Below the pieces are notes generated by a model. The model worked only from the letters and a program-made list of their open reading frames with translations, was not told where the DNA came from and did not search any database. The translations under genes and the position numbers were made by a program. Below, in pieces: positions 24,315 through 33,539 of a DNA stretch of 64,000 bases. Every line of letters starts with the position of its first letter. Position 1 is the stretch's first letter. Origin of the DNA: Pseudomonas fulva (GTDB lineage Bacteria > Pseudomonadota > Gammaproteobacteria > Pseudomonadales > Pseudomonadaceae); NCBI RefSeq assembly GCF_015680705.1, contig NZ_JADNYP010000002.1:1-64000 (forward strand). The letters run 5' to 3'.

Positions 24315-26654
24315 GTGAGTACCTACCAGCAACTTCCGCAAAGCAAGTCCAATCCGCGCTACAAGCCCTACCATGGCCCTGCCGGGGGCTGGGGTGCGCT
24401 GCGCAGCGTGGCCAAGGCCTGGGTCGGCAGCGACAATGCCCTGAAGAACATCCGCGCCTTGCTCAAGACCAACCAGAACGGCGGCTTCGACTGCCCTGGC
24501 TGCGCCTGGGGCGACTCGCCCGAAAGCGGCATGGTGAAGTTCTGCGAGAACGGCGCCAAGGCGGTCAACTGGGAAGCGACCAAACGGCGCGTCGATGCGG
24601 CCTTCTTTGCCCGACACAGCGTCAGCGCGCTGCTCGAGCAGAGCGACTATTGGCTCGAGTATCAAGGCCGGCTGACCGACCCGATGGTCTACGACCCGGC
24701 CAGCGACCGTTACCAGCCGATCGACTGGGACAGCGCCTTCGCCTTGATCGCCCGTCATCTCAAGGGGCTTTCCAGCCCTGACCAGGCCGAGTTCTATACC
24801 TCCGGTCGGGCCAGCAACGAAGCGGCCTTCCTCTACCAGCTGTTCGTGCGCGCCTACGGGACCAACAACTTCCCCGACTGCTCGAACATGTGCCACGAAG
24901 CCAGCGGCGTGGCACTGGGCCAGAGCGTGGGGGTAGGCAAAGGCACGGTGACCTTCGATGATTTCGAGCACGCCGATGCGATCTTCGTCTGGGGCCAGAA
25001 CCCTGGCACCAACCATCCGCGCATGCTCGATCCGCTGCGCGAGGCGGTCAAGCGTGGCGCCCAGGTAGTCTGCATCAACCCACTCAAGGAGCGCGGCCTG
25101 GAACGCTTCCAGCATCCGCAGAACCCGCTCGAGATGCTCACCAACAGCGACCGGCCGACCAACACCGCCTATTTCCGCCCGGCGCTGGGCGGCGACATGG
25201 CGCTGCTGCGCGGCATGGCCAAGTTCATGCTGCAATGGGAACGCGAGGCCCAGGCCAAGGGCGAGGCGGCCGTGTTCGACCATGCCTTCATCGCCGAACA
25301 CGGCCATGGCATCGCCGAATACCTGGAGGTGGTCGATGCCACGTCCTGGGAGCAGATCCAGGCCCAGTCCGGCTTGCCGCTGGACGACATCGAGCATGCC
25401 GCGCGCATGTATTGCAAAGGCAAGCGCGTGATCATGTGCTGGGCCATGGGCATCACCCAGCATCGCCACTCGGTGCCGACCATCCAGGAAATCGTCAACG
25501 TCATGCTGCTGCGTGGCAACATCGGCCTGCCCGGTGCCGGCCTGTGCCCGGTACGCGGCCACAGCAACGTGCAAGGCGACCGCACCATGGGGATCAACGA
25601 GCGGCCACCGGCGTTCCTGCTCGATGCCCTCGAGAAGCGCTTCGGCTTTCAGGTGCCGCGCCACAACGGCCACAACACGGTCGAGGCGATCCAGGCCATG
25701 CTCGACGGGCGTGCCAAGGTCTTCATCGGCCTGGGCGGCAATTTCGCCCAGGCTACGCCAGACACCCAACGCACCGCTCAGGCGCTGCGCAACTGCGACC
25801 TGACCGTGCACATCAGCACCAAGCTCAACCGCAGCCACCTGGTGCATGGCAAGCAAGCGCTGATCCTGCCTTGCCTGGGCCGCACCGACATCGACCAGCA
25901 GGCCGAAGGTCCGCAGGCCGTGACGGTGGAAGACTCCTTCAGCATGGTGCATGCCTCCAACGGCCAGCTGCGTCCGCTGTCGAAGCACATGCGCTCGGAG
26001 CCGGCGGTGGTCGCTGGCATCGCCGCCGCGACCCTGGGCAAGCATCCGGTCGACTGGGAATGGCTGGTGGCCGACTATGCGCGCATTCGCGAGCTGATCG
26101 GCGATACCATCCCAGGCTTCGCCGGCTTCAACCAGCGCCTGCTCGAGCCAGGCGGGTTCTACCTGGGCAACAGCGCCGGATCTCGGCAGTGGAAGACGGC
26201 CAGCGGCCGGGCCAACTTCAAGGCCAACCTGTTGCCTGATACCTTGCTCGATGAGCGGGTACGCGCCAGTGGCCAGGTGCCGGACCTGATCCTGCAGTCG
26301 ATGCGCTCGCACGACCAGTACAACACCACCATCTATGGCCTGGACGACCGCTACCGGGGTGTCAGGGGGCAGCGCGACGTGATCTTCGCCAACGAGGCGG
26401 ACATCATCCGCCTGGGCTTGCAGCCAGGTCAGAAAGTCGACATCGTCTCGCTCTGGGGCGATACGCACGAACGACGGGTCAATGGCTTCACCTTGCTGGC
26501 CTTCGATATCCCGGCCGGCCAGGCGGCGGCCTACTACCCTGAAGTGAACCCACTGGTGCCCTTGGAAAGTATCGGCGATGGCAGCCACACACCAACTTCC
26601 AAGTTCATTGCCATCAAGCTGGAGGCCGCACGCGAAACGGCACGGATCCTCTGA
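24315..26654 (+). CDS. FdhF/YdeP-family molybdopterin oxidoreductase
   Basis: A 779-aa bis-MGD molybdoenzyme, cytoplasmic (no Tat signal). The N-terminal FDCPGCAWGDSPESGMVKFC fits the Cys-ligand region of the YdeP/FdhF-like family. Later segments EFYTSGRASNEAAFLYQLFV and WGQNPGTNHPRML bind the cofactor. The C-terminal molydop-binding domain holds the RGQRDVIFAN region. The GTG at 24315 is preferred because GGAGG lies 10 nt upstream; the GTG at 24306, which overlaps the fdhD stop, is too close to it. Substrate unproven: YdeP relatives are linked to acid resistance rather than to respiratory formate oxidation, and no iron-sulfur or cytochrome subunit genes are present. Confidence 0.85.
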   Translation: MSTYQQLPQSKSNPRYKPYHGPAGGWGALRSVAKAWVGSDNALKNIRALLKTNQNGGFDCPGCAWGDSPESGMVKFCENGAKAVNWEATKRRVDAAFFARHSVSALLEQSDYWLEYQGRLTDPMVYDPASDRYQPIDWDSAFALIARHLKGLSSPDQAEFYTSGRASNEAAFLYQLFVRAYGTNNFPDCSNMCHEASGVALGQSVGVGKGTVTFDDFEHADAIFVWGQNPGTNHPRMLDPLREAVKRGAQVVCINPLKERGLERFQHPQNPLEMLTNSDRPTNTAYFRPALGGDMALLRGMAKFMLQWEREAQAKGEAAVFDHAFIAEHGHGIAEYLEVVDATSWEQIQAQSGLPLDDIEHAARMYCKGKRVIMCWAMGITQHRHSVPTIQEIVNVMLLRGNIGLPGAGLCPVRGHSNVQGDRTMGINERPPAFLLDALEKRFGFQVPRHNGHNTVEAIQAMLDGRAKVFIGLGGNFAQATPDTQRTAQALRNCDLTVHISTKLNRSHLVHGKQALILPCLGRTDIDQQAEGPQAVTVEDSFSMVHASNGQLRPLSKHMRSEPAVVAGIAAATLGKHPVDWEWLVADYARIRELIGDTIPGFAGFNQRLLEPGGFYLGNSAGSRQWKTASGRANFKANLLPDTLLDERVRASGQVPDLILQSMRSHDQYNTTIYGLDDRYRGVRGQRDVIFANEADIIRLGLQPGQKVDIVSLWGDTHERRVNGFTLLAFDIPAGQAAAYYPEVNPLVPLESIGDGSHTPTSKFIAIKLEAARETARIL

Positions 26655-26675
26655 GACGAGCGCTGCGAAACAATG

Positions 26676-26708
26676 AAAAAGCCCCGGCCTGAATGACCGG
26701 GGCTTTTT
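26676..26708 (+). terminator. intrinsic terminator after the molybdoenzyme gene
   Basis: A perfect 12-bp stem AAAAAGCCCCGG/CCGGGGCTTTTT with a 9-nt loop and a following T tract, 22 bp past the stop codon. Confidence 0.92.
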
Positions 26709-26866
26709 CTTCCAAGTAGCTTGAGACCGCAGGAAAAGTTTAAAGTTTCAGAGGCAAAACAATAAGTTAATAAAATGTGAAGCACCCGTGTCAATCGTCG
26801 GATTTCTATTGCAATAACAGTTTTGCAACTTCACATTCGCCTCGTCATTATTCTGAGGCTCTCTCG

Positions 26867-27334
26867 ATGAAGAAGTACTCCTCGATCGTCCTGTTGTCCT
26901 TCAGCCTGCTCAGCGGCGTCGCCATGGCCGGTGGCACCACCGAGGCCGGTATTGGTGGCGCACTGGGTGGAGTGCTGGGCTCGGTCGTCGGCCAGTCCAT
27001 CGGTGGCAGCACGGGTTCGGCGATTGGCGCCGGCCTTGGCGGTGCCGCTGGCAGTGCCGTAGGTGCCGACAAGCGCCAGCGTGGCGAAGCGGCCATTGGT
27101 GGCGCGCTGGGCGCCGCTGGCGGCAACGTGGTCGGCCGTAGCCTGGGTGGCAGCACGGGCAGCCTGATCGGCGCGGCAGCCGGCGGTGGCGCCGGTGGCG
27201 CACTGGGCAACTACATGGGCAACAAGGCCGACCAGGATGATCGTCGTGATCGTCGTGGCTACGACAACCGCCGCCATGATCGTGGCCATCACTACGGGCA
27301 TCGCAAGCACAAGCGGCATTGGAAGCATCGCTGA
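26867..27334 (+). CDS. glycine-zipper surface protein with basic His/Arg tail
   Basis: A 155-aa exported protein. The signal peptide is MKKYSSIVLLSFSLLSGVAMA. The middle (about 22-120) is two long glycine-zipper runs with regular G-x3-G spacing (GAGLGGAAGSAVGAD; GAAAGGGAGGALG), expected to pack in the outer membrane. The C-terminal 30 residues are almost only Arg, His, Lys, Asp and Tyr and could bind metal or anionic polymers. The function is unknown. A preceding terminator and a downstream convergent gene make it monocistronic. The start follows GAGG by 9 nt. Confidence 0.8.
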   Translation: MKKYSSIVLLSFSLLSGVAMAGGTTEAGIGGALGGVLGSVVGQSIGGSTGSAIGAGLGGAAGSAVGADKRQRGEAAIGGALGAAGGNVVGRSLGGSTGSLIGAAAGGGAGGALGNYMGNKADQDDRRDRRGYDNRRHDRGHHYGHRKHKRHWKHR

Positions 27335-27424
27335 AGCCGCTGGGCCAACGCCCATGGTGCAGCGCCCATCGAGGCACGCCCGCGCCTGGCCAGCGTCACG
27401 CCGAGCCGAGGCCAGCCGGTTCGG

Positions 27425-27877
27425 TCAGCGTTCAGCCAGCCGGCGGTTGCCCAGGGTCAGCGCACCCAAGGCCGCTTCCAGCTGAGGAGGAAGCGGCATC
27501 GGCGCGCCGCCGTGGCGCTCCACGAAGACCTGTACCACCCTGCCGGCCGCGCAGGGCTGCTGTTCGCCCAGCCGGAACAGCATCAGTTGATATTCCACCG
27601 TGCTGCCGGCGGCGCGCATGACCCCCAACCCGACTTCCAGCTGGTCGGGAAAGCTCGGCAGCGCCAGGAAGTCTGCCGCCGAGCTGATCACATAGGCCGC
27701 CAGCTCCCCCTCGCGCAAGTCCAGGCCAACCTGCTGGAGCAGGAATGCCTGGATCGCCGTTTCGAAATACCCATGGATCGTGGCGCCAGTGATGAGACCA
27801 TTGACGTCATTGTCCTGGTAGCGACTGAAGACGGGGTGGAAATGCCGGAAGTCCGAGCGCTTGGGAGATTCGATCAT
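27425..27877 (-). CDS. 4HBT-family acyl-CoA thioesterase
   Basis: A 150-aa hot-dog-fold thioesterase. The N-terminal HPVFSRYQDNDVNGLITGAT is the 4-hydroxybenzoyl-CoA thioesterase active-site region, with the catalytic Asp in YQDND. The substrate is unknown. AGGTG precedes the ATG. It is convergent with the glycine-zipper gene. It lies downstream of pckA on the same strand but beyond pckA's terminator. Confidence 0.82.
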   Translation of the reverse strand: MIESPKRSDFRHFHPVFSRYQDNDVNGLITGATIHGYFETAIQAFLLQQVGLDLREGELAAYVISSAADFLALPSFPDQLEVGLGVMRAAGSTVEYQLMLFRLGEQQPCAAGRVVQVFVERHGGAPMPLPPQLEAALGALTLGNRRLAER

Positions 27878-27986
27878 GGGCACCTGCTGGCGTGGCGACG
27901 TGAACGCCAACCTTAGCAGGCCATGGCTTGCGACACACCCCGCTTGTCCCTGGCGGCCACCGTGGCGGTGGCCAGGCGCCCGAAAG

Positions 27987-28010
27987 AAAAAGCCGCCCCG
28001 GGGGGCGGCT
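27987..28010 (-). terminator. intrinsic terminator of pckA
   Basis: Stem AGCCGCCC/GGGCGGCT with a 4-nt loop; on the minus strand it is followed by TTTTTC. It lies 22 bp beyond the pckA stop. Confidence 0.85.
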
Positions 28011-28031
28011 CTTCGATGCAGGGCAGGCAGC

Positions 28032-29573
28032 TTACAGCTGTGGGCCTGCGGCCTTGATGGCCTCGGAGACGTCGAACTTCTTGAAGTTCTCGATGAACAG
28101 CTTGGCCAGGCCCTTGGCGGCCTCGTCGTAGGCAGCCGAGTCAGCCCAGGTGTTGCGCGGGTTGAGCAGCACGGTCTCGACGCCCGGCACGGCCTTGGGC
28201 ACGTCCAGGTTGATGATGTCCAGGTGCTCGGTCTCGGCACCGACCAGGGCACCGCTCTGGATGGCAGCGATCACCGCTCGGGTGGTCGGGATGTTGAAGC
28301 GCTTGCCGACGCCATAGCCGCCGCCGGTCCAGCCGGTGTTGACCAGATAGACCTTGGAGCCGAAGGCATTGATGCGCTTGATCAGCAGCTCGGCGTACTC
28401 GCCGGCCGGACGCGGGAAGAACGGTGCGCCGAAGCAGGTGGAGAAGGTCGACTTGATGCCGCCGCCCGAACCCATTTCGGTGGAACCGACCAGCGCGGTG
28501 TAACCCGACAGGAAGTGATAGGCCGCCTGCTCGTTGTTCAGGATCGACACCGGTGGCAGTACGCCAGTCAGGTCGCAGGTCAGGAAGATGACCGCGTTCG
28601 GCTCGCCGCCCAGGTTGGCCTCGGAGCGCTTGGCAACGTGCTCCAGCGGATAGGCGGCGCGGCTGTTCTGGGTCAGGCTGACGTCGGCGTAGTCGGCCTT
28701 CTTGGCCTCGTCGATGATGACGTTTTCCAGCACCGCGCCGTGCTTGATGGCTTTCCAGATGACCGGCTCGTTCTTTTCCGACAGGTCGATGCACTTGGCG
28801 TAGCAGCCGCCTTCCATATTGAACACCACACCCTCGCCCCAGCCGTGCTCGTCGTCGCCGATCAGGTAGCGGCTTTCGTCAGCGGAGAGGGTGGTCTTGC
28901 CGGTGCCGGACAGGCCGAAGAACAGGGTCACGTCGCCGTCTTCACCGATGTTGGCGGCGCAGTGCATCGGCAGCACGTCGGCGGCCGGCAGCAGGAAGTT
29001 CTGCACCGAGAACATGGCCTTCTTCATTTCGCCGGCGTAGCGCATGCCGGCGATGAGGACCTTCTTCTGGGCGAAGTTGATGATGACGCAGCCGTCGGAA
29101 TTGGTGCCGTCACGCTCGGGCACGCATTCGAAGTTGGCGACGTTGAGGATCTGCCACTCGTCGCGGCCGGCCGGGTTGTACTGCGCCGGATTGATGAACA
29201 GGCAACGGCCGAACAGGTTCTGCCAGGCGGTCTGGGTGGTCATCTTGACCGGCAGGTAGTGCGCCTCGGCCGCCCCTACGTGAACGTAGGACACGAAGTG
29301 ATCCTGGGCGTTGTTGAACGCCTCGACGCGGTCCCACAGGGCATCGAACTTGTCGGCCGGGAACTTGCGGTTGATCGGACCCCAGGCGATCGCCTCGGTG
29401 GTGCTGGGTTCGTCGACGATGAACCGGTCGGCTGGCGAACGACCGGTGCGGTGACCGGTTTTCACGACCAGCGCACCCGTATCGGCCAACTCCCCTTCAC
29501 CGCGGGACAGCGCTTCTTGTACCAGCTCATCGACAGGCAGGTCGGTATACACGGTGTTGTTGGCTTGCGTCAT
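28032..29573 (-). CDS. pckA: phosphoenolpyruvate carboxykinase (ATP)
   Basis: A 513-aa gluconeogenic enzyme converting oxaloacetate and ATP to phosphoenolpyruvate, CO2 and ADP. Motifs: the kinase-1a P-loop [13 protein letters not shown], the kinase-2 loop NMEGGCYAK, and the PEPCK-specific substrate segment near [13 protein letters not shown]. Length is typical for the ATP-dependent family. The 180-bp gap to hslO holds its promoter. Next to hslO, as in other pseudomonads. Confidence 0.96.
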   Translation of the reverse strand: MTQANNTVYTDLPVDELVQEALSRGEGELADTGALVVKTGHRTGRSPADRFIVDEPSTTEAIAWGPINRKFPADKFDALWDRVEAFNNAQDHFVSYVHVGAAEAHYLPVKMTTQTAWQNLFGRCLFINPAQYNPAGRDEWQILNVANFECVPERDGTNSDGCVIINFAQKKVLIAGMRYAGEMKKAMFSVQNFLLPAADVLPMHCAANIGEDGDVTLFFGLSGTGKTTLSADESRYLIGDDEHGWGEGVVFNMEGGCYAKCIDLSEKNEPVIWKAIKHGAVLENVIIDEAKKADYADVSLTQNSRAAYPLEHVAKRSEANLGGEPNAVIFLTCDLTGVLPPVSILNNEQAAYHFLSGYTALVGSTEMGSGGGIKSTFSTCFGAPFFPRPAGEYAELLIKRINAFGSKVYLVNTGWTGGGYGVGKRFNIPTTRAVIAAIQSGALVGAETEHLDIINLDVPKAVPGVETVLLNPRNTWADSAAYDEAAKGLAKLFIENFKKFDVSEAIKAAGPQL

Positions 29574-29753
29574 GAGATAACCCCATCTGGCCTGCGGCCG
29601 AGTGCTCCAAACGTTTTGTAGTTGTCTTTTCCAAACTACTACAGCGAAAAAAGTGCCCGGATTATGCCAGAAACGCCCAAAAAAAGTAGGCCCCTCCTGT
29701 CAGAACAGCGGGTTAGCGCGGTTCTGCAGGAAAAATCCCTTTAATGAAACGAT

Positions 29754-30656
29754 TCAGTGACGGGTTTCTGACGGAGCGTCGGTCCCGCCGCCGGCGAACA
29801 GCTGGGCAATATCGTTCGCATCGAACAGGTAGCGCTCGTTGCAGAACTGGCAATCGACTTCGATCTGCCCACCCATTTCCTCGACCAGGGCAAGCGCGTC
29901 CGCCTCGCCCAGGCTCACCAGCGCATTGCCGGAACGCTCACGCGAGCAGCTGCAGCGAAAGCGCAGGGGATGGTTGTCGAACAGACGCACCGCTTCGTCA
30001 TGGTACAGGCGATGCAGCAGCGTTTGGTTGTCGAGCGTGAGCATTTCCTGGCTGGACAGCGTGCCGGCCAAGGTAGTGACGTGCTGCCAGCTGCCGGCGC
30101 GCTCTTCCTCGTCGCGCTCGCGATCGGCCGGCAACTGCTGCAGTAGCAAGCCACGCGCCTGTTGCCCATCGGCCTCCAGCCAGAAGCGTGTATTGACCTG
30201 CTGCGACTGAACGAAATAATTGGTGAAGCACTCCGACAGATCGGCGCCATGCAGGTCGACGATGCCCTGGTAGCGCTGTCCCTTGACCGGGTCGATGGTC
30301 AGCGCCAGGGCGCCGTCGGGCATCATCTGCTCCAGGGTCGCGTCATCCTCGATCGCCTCGGCCTGGTAACGGGCCATGCCGCGGATATCACGACCGCTCG
30401 AGCATTCGACCATCAGCAGCGGGACCGGCCCATCGGAACGCGCCTGCAGGACCATCAGCCCGTCGAACTTGAGCGCACCGACCAGCAGCGAAGCGGCTGC
30501 CATCAGTTCGCCGAGCAGCAGGGCCACCGGCCGCGGATACGGATGGCGAGCCAGCACTTCGGCATAGCTGTGATCGAGTTGCACCCACTCGCCGCGAATG
30601 TCGCGGTCGTCGAAGATGAAACGTTGGGTGAAATCGGTTTCAGGCGAATCGTGCAT
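29754..30656 (-). CDS. hslO: redox-regulated chaperone Hsp33
   Basis: A 300-aa cytoplasmic holdase activated by oxidative unfolding. The zinc-binding redox switch is present near the C-terminus: CSCS followed about 30 residues later by CQFC. The N-terminal [14 protein letters not shown] and the MARYQAE region match the family. The gene sits upstream of pckA on the same strand and divergent from the PAP2 gene. Heat-shock partner hslR lies 0.9 kb away on the other side of that gene. Confidence 0.94.
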   Translation of the reverse strand: MHDSPETDFTQRFIFDDRDIRGEWVQLDHSYAEVLARHPYPRPVALLLGELMAAASLLVGALKFDGLMVLQARSDGPVPLLMVECSSGRDIRGMARYQAEAIEDDATLEQMMPDGALALTIDPVKGQRYQGIVDLHGADLSECFTNYFVQSQQVNTRFWLEADGQQARGLLLQQLPADRERDEEERAGSWQHVTTLAGTLSSQEMLTLDNQTLLHRLYHDEAVRLFDNHPLRFRCSCSRERSGNALVSLGEADALALVEEMGGQIEVDCQFCNERYLFDANDIAQLFAGGGTDAPSETRH

Positions 30657-30761
30657 GAGTTCCAGCTATCTTGGATGATGACAAAATGATTACAGCTCGA
30701 TGGAAGAGCCCGTTACGGCATCCATGAAGCTTTTATTCCTACTCGTTTACAGAGGTATCTT

Positions 30762-31565
30762 ATGAACAATCGGCCGCTGTTCCAAGCCAGGTGGGCTTGG
30801 GGGCCTCTGGCAGCCTGTACGTTGCTGCCCATCGCACTACTGTGTTTCTGGTTATGGCCGCTTGGCCAGGCTTTATGCATGGCATTCGACGAATGGTTGT
30901 TCCATGCCCTCAATGCGCCCCTGGCGGACAACACGGCCTGGCGCTACATCTGGACCGTCGGCAGCCTGCGCCCCTTCGACATCGTGGTCGGCCTGATCCT
31001 GCTGACCTTGCTGATCCGCGGCGACTGGGTGTTCAAGGCCTGCCAGGTCCGCGAGGCGTTCTTCGGCTTTCTCGTCACGCTGATCCTGCTGGTGGTGATC
31101 CGCGCGCTGTTCTCGAAATGGACCGATGCCATGGGCTGGCAGCACGATAGCCCGTCGATGTACTTTTCCGATGCCATCCACCTGAGCGACTTCTATCCAA
31201 ACCTCGAGGCGCGCTGGGAGCTCAAGGACCGCTCCAGCCAGAGCTTCCCGGGCGACCATGCCTCGGTGCTGCTGATCTGGGCGCTGTTCATGAGCCTGTT
31301 CAGCCGGCGCCTGGTCCAGTACCTGGTGGTCTGGGCCCTGGCGCTGCTGTTCATGCTGCCACGCCTGGTCGCCGGCGCGCACTGGGGTCAGGATGACTAT
31401 ATTGGCGGCCTGCTGATGGCGATCCTGGCGTTGGGCTGGAGTTGCCATACGCCGCTGGCCGCCAAATCCAGCGCGGCGCTGCTGCGCTGGACCTCGCCAC
31501 TGTTCGCGCTGCTCGCGCGCCTGCCGGTGGTGGGCCGCCTGGCCCTGGTGCGGGCGGCCGGCTAG
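30762..31565 (+). CDS. LpxT-like PAP2-family membrane phosphotransferase
   Basis: A 267-aa inner-membrane protein with about six hydrophobic segments and a PAP2 active site. The segment KDRSSQSFPGDHASVLL and, after one membrane span, FMLPRLVAGAHWGQDDYIGG supply the conserved His and Arg/His/Asp. The PGDH in place of PSGH, together with the KD...SFPGDH context, matches E. coli LpxT (YeiU) as I remember it. LpxT transfers phosphate from undecaprenyl pyrophosphate to lipid A. So a lipid A phosphotransferase is likelier than a general phosphatase; this is inference. It is monocistronic and convergent with hslR. Confidence 0.75.
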   Translation: MNNRPLFQARWAWGPLAACTLLPIALLCFWLWPLGQALCMAFDEWLFHALNAPLADNTAWRYIWTVGSLRPFDIVVGLILLTLLIRGDWVFKACQVREAFFGFLVTLILLVVIRALFSKWTDAMGWQHDSPSMYFSDAIHLSDFYPNLEARWELKDRSSQSFPGDHASVLLIWALFMSLFSRRLVQYLVVWALALLFMLPRLVAGAHWGQDDYIGGLLMAILALGWSCHTPLAAKSSAALLRWTSPLFALLARLPVVGRLALVRAAG

Positions 31566-31595
31566 CGGCGCCACCTACTCGGACAGCGGGCAGCT

Positions 31596-31997
31596 TCACT
31601 CATGGCTGCCCTGCAGCTGATGGATCTGCCGGCGCTGCTTCTTGGTCGGTCGGCCTTCGGTGGTGACACCCAGGGCACCGGCCTTGCGCAGTTCGGCAGC
31701 CTTCTGCCGACGCAGGATGCTGTCTGCGGTCTCTTCGTACAGCGTCTGGGCTTCGGGCGCGCCACGACGCACCACCGACAATGCCTTGACCACCACCGTG
31801 CGCTCGTCGAAGCCGGTACGCAGGACGAACTCGTCGCCGACTCTCGGTTCCTTGCCTGGCTTGCAACGCTCGCCTCGGCAGTGGACCTTGCCGCTTTCGA
31901 TGGCCGCCTTGGCCAGGGCCCGCGTCTTGTAGAAACGCGCCGCCCACAGCCATTTGTCCAGGCGCACCTTGTCGTCATCTTCCGACTTTTGTGCCAT
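31596..31997 (-). CDS. hslR: heat shock protein Hsp15 (ribosome-associated S4 protein)
   Basis: A 133-aa RNA-binding protein with an N-terminal S4 domain (VRLDKWLWAARFYKTRALAK). In E. coli it binds stalled 50S subunits carrying nascent chains and helps recycle them. The basic C-terminal tail ends with TKKQRRQIHQLQGSHE. The ATG with GAGGA upstream is used; an in-frame ATG 18 bp upstream is less well placed. It is divergent from rimB. Confidence 0.92.
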   Translation of the reverse strand: MAQKSEDDDKVRLDKWLWAARFYKTRALAKAAIESGKVHCRGERCKPGKEPRVGDEFVLRTGFDERTVVVKALSVVRRGAPEAQTLYEETADSILRRQKAAELRKAGALGVTTEGRPTKKQRRQIHQLQGSHE

Positions 31998-32107
31998 CTC
32001 TTTTCCTCGAAACATTGTCTTTCATGGAACTGTACTACCGTAACTGGCGGATGCAAAAAATCCTCGGCCTGCTTACAGTTCACCTCTTGTCCCGCAGGGT
32101 ATGCATC

Positions 32108-32590
32108 GTGAAGAAATTTGACCATTTGAGCGTGATCGGCTTGCGCGAGTGGGTCGCCCTGCCCGAACTCGGTCTGGCCGGCCTGCGCGCCAAGATCGAC
32201 ACCGGTGCCAGCACCTCCAGCCTGCATGCGACCGAAGTCGAGCCGTTCGAGCGAGACGGCCAGCCCTGGGTTCGCTTCACCGCGCATCTGGGCTCGGTCG
32301 TGCAATTGCGTCATCGACGCTGCGAAGCGCCCCTGGTGACCATGAAGACCATCAAGAGCTCCAACGGCCACGCCCAGACCCGCTACGTGATCCGCACGCC
32401 CCTGTCGCTCGGCGACCGGATCTGGGAAGTCGAATTCACCCTGGCCTGCCGCAAGGCCATGCGCTATCGCCTGCTGCTGGGTTCCAAGGCACTGGTGCAT
32501 GGACAATTGGTCGTGAACCCAGGTCTGAAGTATGTCCAGGACAAACCGGCCTTCCCGGTTCCCATTTCCTCCGTAACAGGTGCCGCATGA
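32108..32590 (+). CDS. rimB: RimB-type retropepsin-like protease
   Basis: A 160-aa aspartic-protease-like protein of the ATP-dependent zinc protease/RimB family. The active-site motif [13 protein letters not shown] has Asp at residue 31. In Pseudomonas, RimB is reported to act with RimK in regulating glutamate tailing of ribosomal protein S6 (established for P. fluorescens rimABK). The start is a GTG with AGGG about 8 nt upstream; in-frame ATGs further upstream lack a good site. It overlaps rimK (ATGA). No rimA lies here. Confidence 0.8.
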   Translation: MKKFDHLSVIGLREWVALPELGLAGLRAKIDTGASTSSLHATEVEPFERDGQPWVRFTAHLGSVVQLRHRRCEAPLVTMKTIKSSNGHAQTRYVIRTPLSLGDRIWEVEFTLACRKAMRYRLLLGSKALVHGQLVVNPGLKYVQDKPAFPVPISSVTGAA

Positions 32591-33492
32591 AGATCGCCGT
32601 GCTGTCGCGCAACCCGCGTCTGTATTCCACCCGCCGCCTGGTCGAGGCAGGCACCCAGCGTGGCCATGAAATGGTGGTGATCGACACCCTGCGTGCCTAC
32701 ATGAACATCGCCAGCCACAAGCCGCAGATCCACTATCGAGGCAAGCCGCTGGAAGGCTTCGATGCAGTCATCCCGAGGATCGGTGCCTCGGTGACCTTCT
32801 ATGGCTGCGCGGTGCTGCGCCAGTTCGAGATGATGGGCGTGTTCCCGCTCAACGAATCGGTAGCCATCGCCCGCTCGCGGGACAAGCTGCGCTCGTTGCA
32901 GCTGTTGTCGCGTCGCGGCATCGGCCTGCCGGTCACCGGCTTCGCCCACTCGCCCGACGACATTCCCGATCTGATCCAGATGGTCAATGGCGCGCCGCTG
33001 GTGATCAAGGTGCTCGAAGGCACCCAGGGCATCGGCGTGGTGCTGTGCGAAACCACCAAGGCCGCCGAGTCGGTGATCGAGGCCTTCATGGGGCTGAAGC
33101 AGAACATCATGGTGCAGGAGTACATCAAGGAAGCGGGTGGCGCCGACATCCGCTGCTTCGTGGTCGGCGACAAGGTCATCGCCTCCATGAAGCGCCAGGC
33201 CAAGCCCGGCGAGTTTCGCTCCAACCTGCATCGCGGTGGCGTGGCCAGCCTGATCAAGATCACGCCGGAAGAACGCATGACCGCCATCCGCGCGGCCAAG
33301 GTCATGGGCCTGAGCGTCGCCGGCGTGGACATCCTGCGCTCGAACCACGGGCCGTTGGTGATGGAGGTCAATTCTTCCCCGGGTCTGGAAGGCATCGAAG
33401 TGACCACCGGCAAGGATGTGGCCGGCATGATCATCGAGCACCTGGAGAAGAATGGCGCGCCGAACCAGACACGCACCAAGGGCAAGGGCTGA
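32587..33492 (+). CDS. rimK: ribosomal protein S6 glutamate ligase
   Basis: A 301-aa ATP-grasp ligase that adds glutamates to the C-terminus of ribosomal protein S6, remodelling translation. Family signatures: [23 protein letters not shown]-grasp [28 protein letters not shown], and metal-binding [13 protein letters not shown]. Length is normal. Translationally coupled to rimB by a 4-bp overlap, and convergent with amgS. Confidence 0.95.
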   Translation: MKIAVLSRNPRLYSTRRLVEAGTQRGHEMVVIDTLRAYMNIASHKPQIHYRGKPLEGFDAVIPRIGASVTFYGCAVLRQFEMMGVFPLNESVAIARSRDKLRSLQLLSRRGIGLPVTGFAHSPDDIPDLIQMVNGAPLVIKVLEGTQGIGVVLCETTKAAESVIEAFMGLKQNIMVQEYIKEAGGADIRCFVVGDKVIASMKRQAKPGEFRSNLHRGGVASLIKITPEERMTAIRAAKVMGLSVAGVDILRSNHGPLVMEVNSSPGLEGIEVTTGKDVAGMIIEHLEKNGAPNQTRTKGKG

Positions 33493-33511
33493 GCGGCCGG
33501 CGGCTCCAGAA

Positions 33512-33534
33512 GGGCGCCCTGTCGACGGGCGCCC
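33512..33534. terminator. hairpin between convergent rimK and amgS
   Basis: GGGCGCCC (33512-33519) and GGGCGCCC (33527-33534), self-complementary arms around a 7-nt loop. It lacks a T tract on both strands, so termination strength is uncertain. Confidence 0.45.
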
Positions 33535-33539
33535 GAGGT

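Noticed and set aside
23991..26588. 865-codon frame antisense to the FdhF-like gene
   Set aside because: A shadow of a GC-rich gene; the sense strand encodes an unmistakable molybdoenzyme.
27861..29621. 586-codon frame antisense to pckA
   Set aside because: pckA on the other strand is complete with all motifs.
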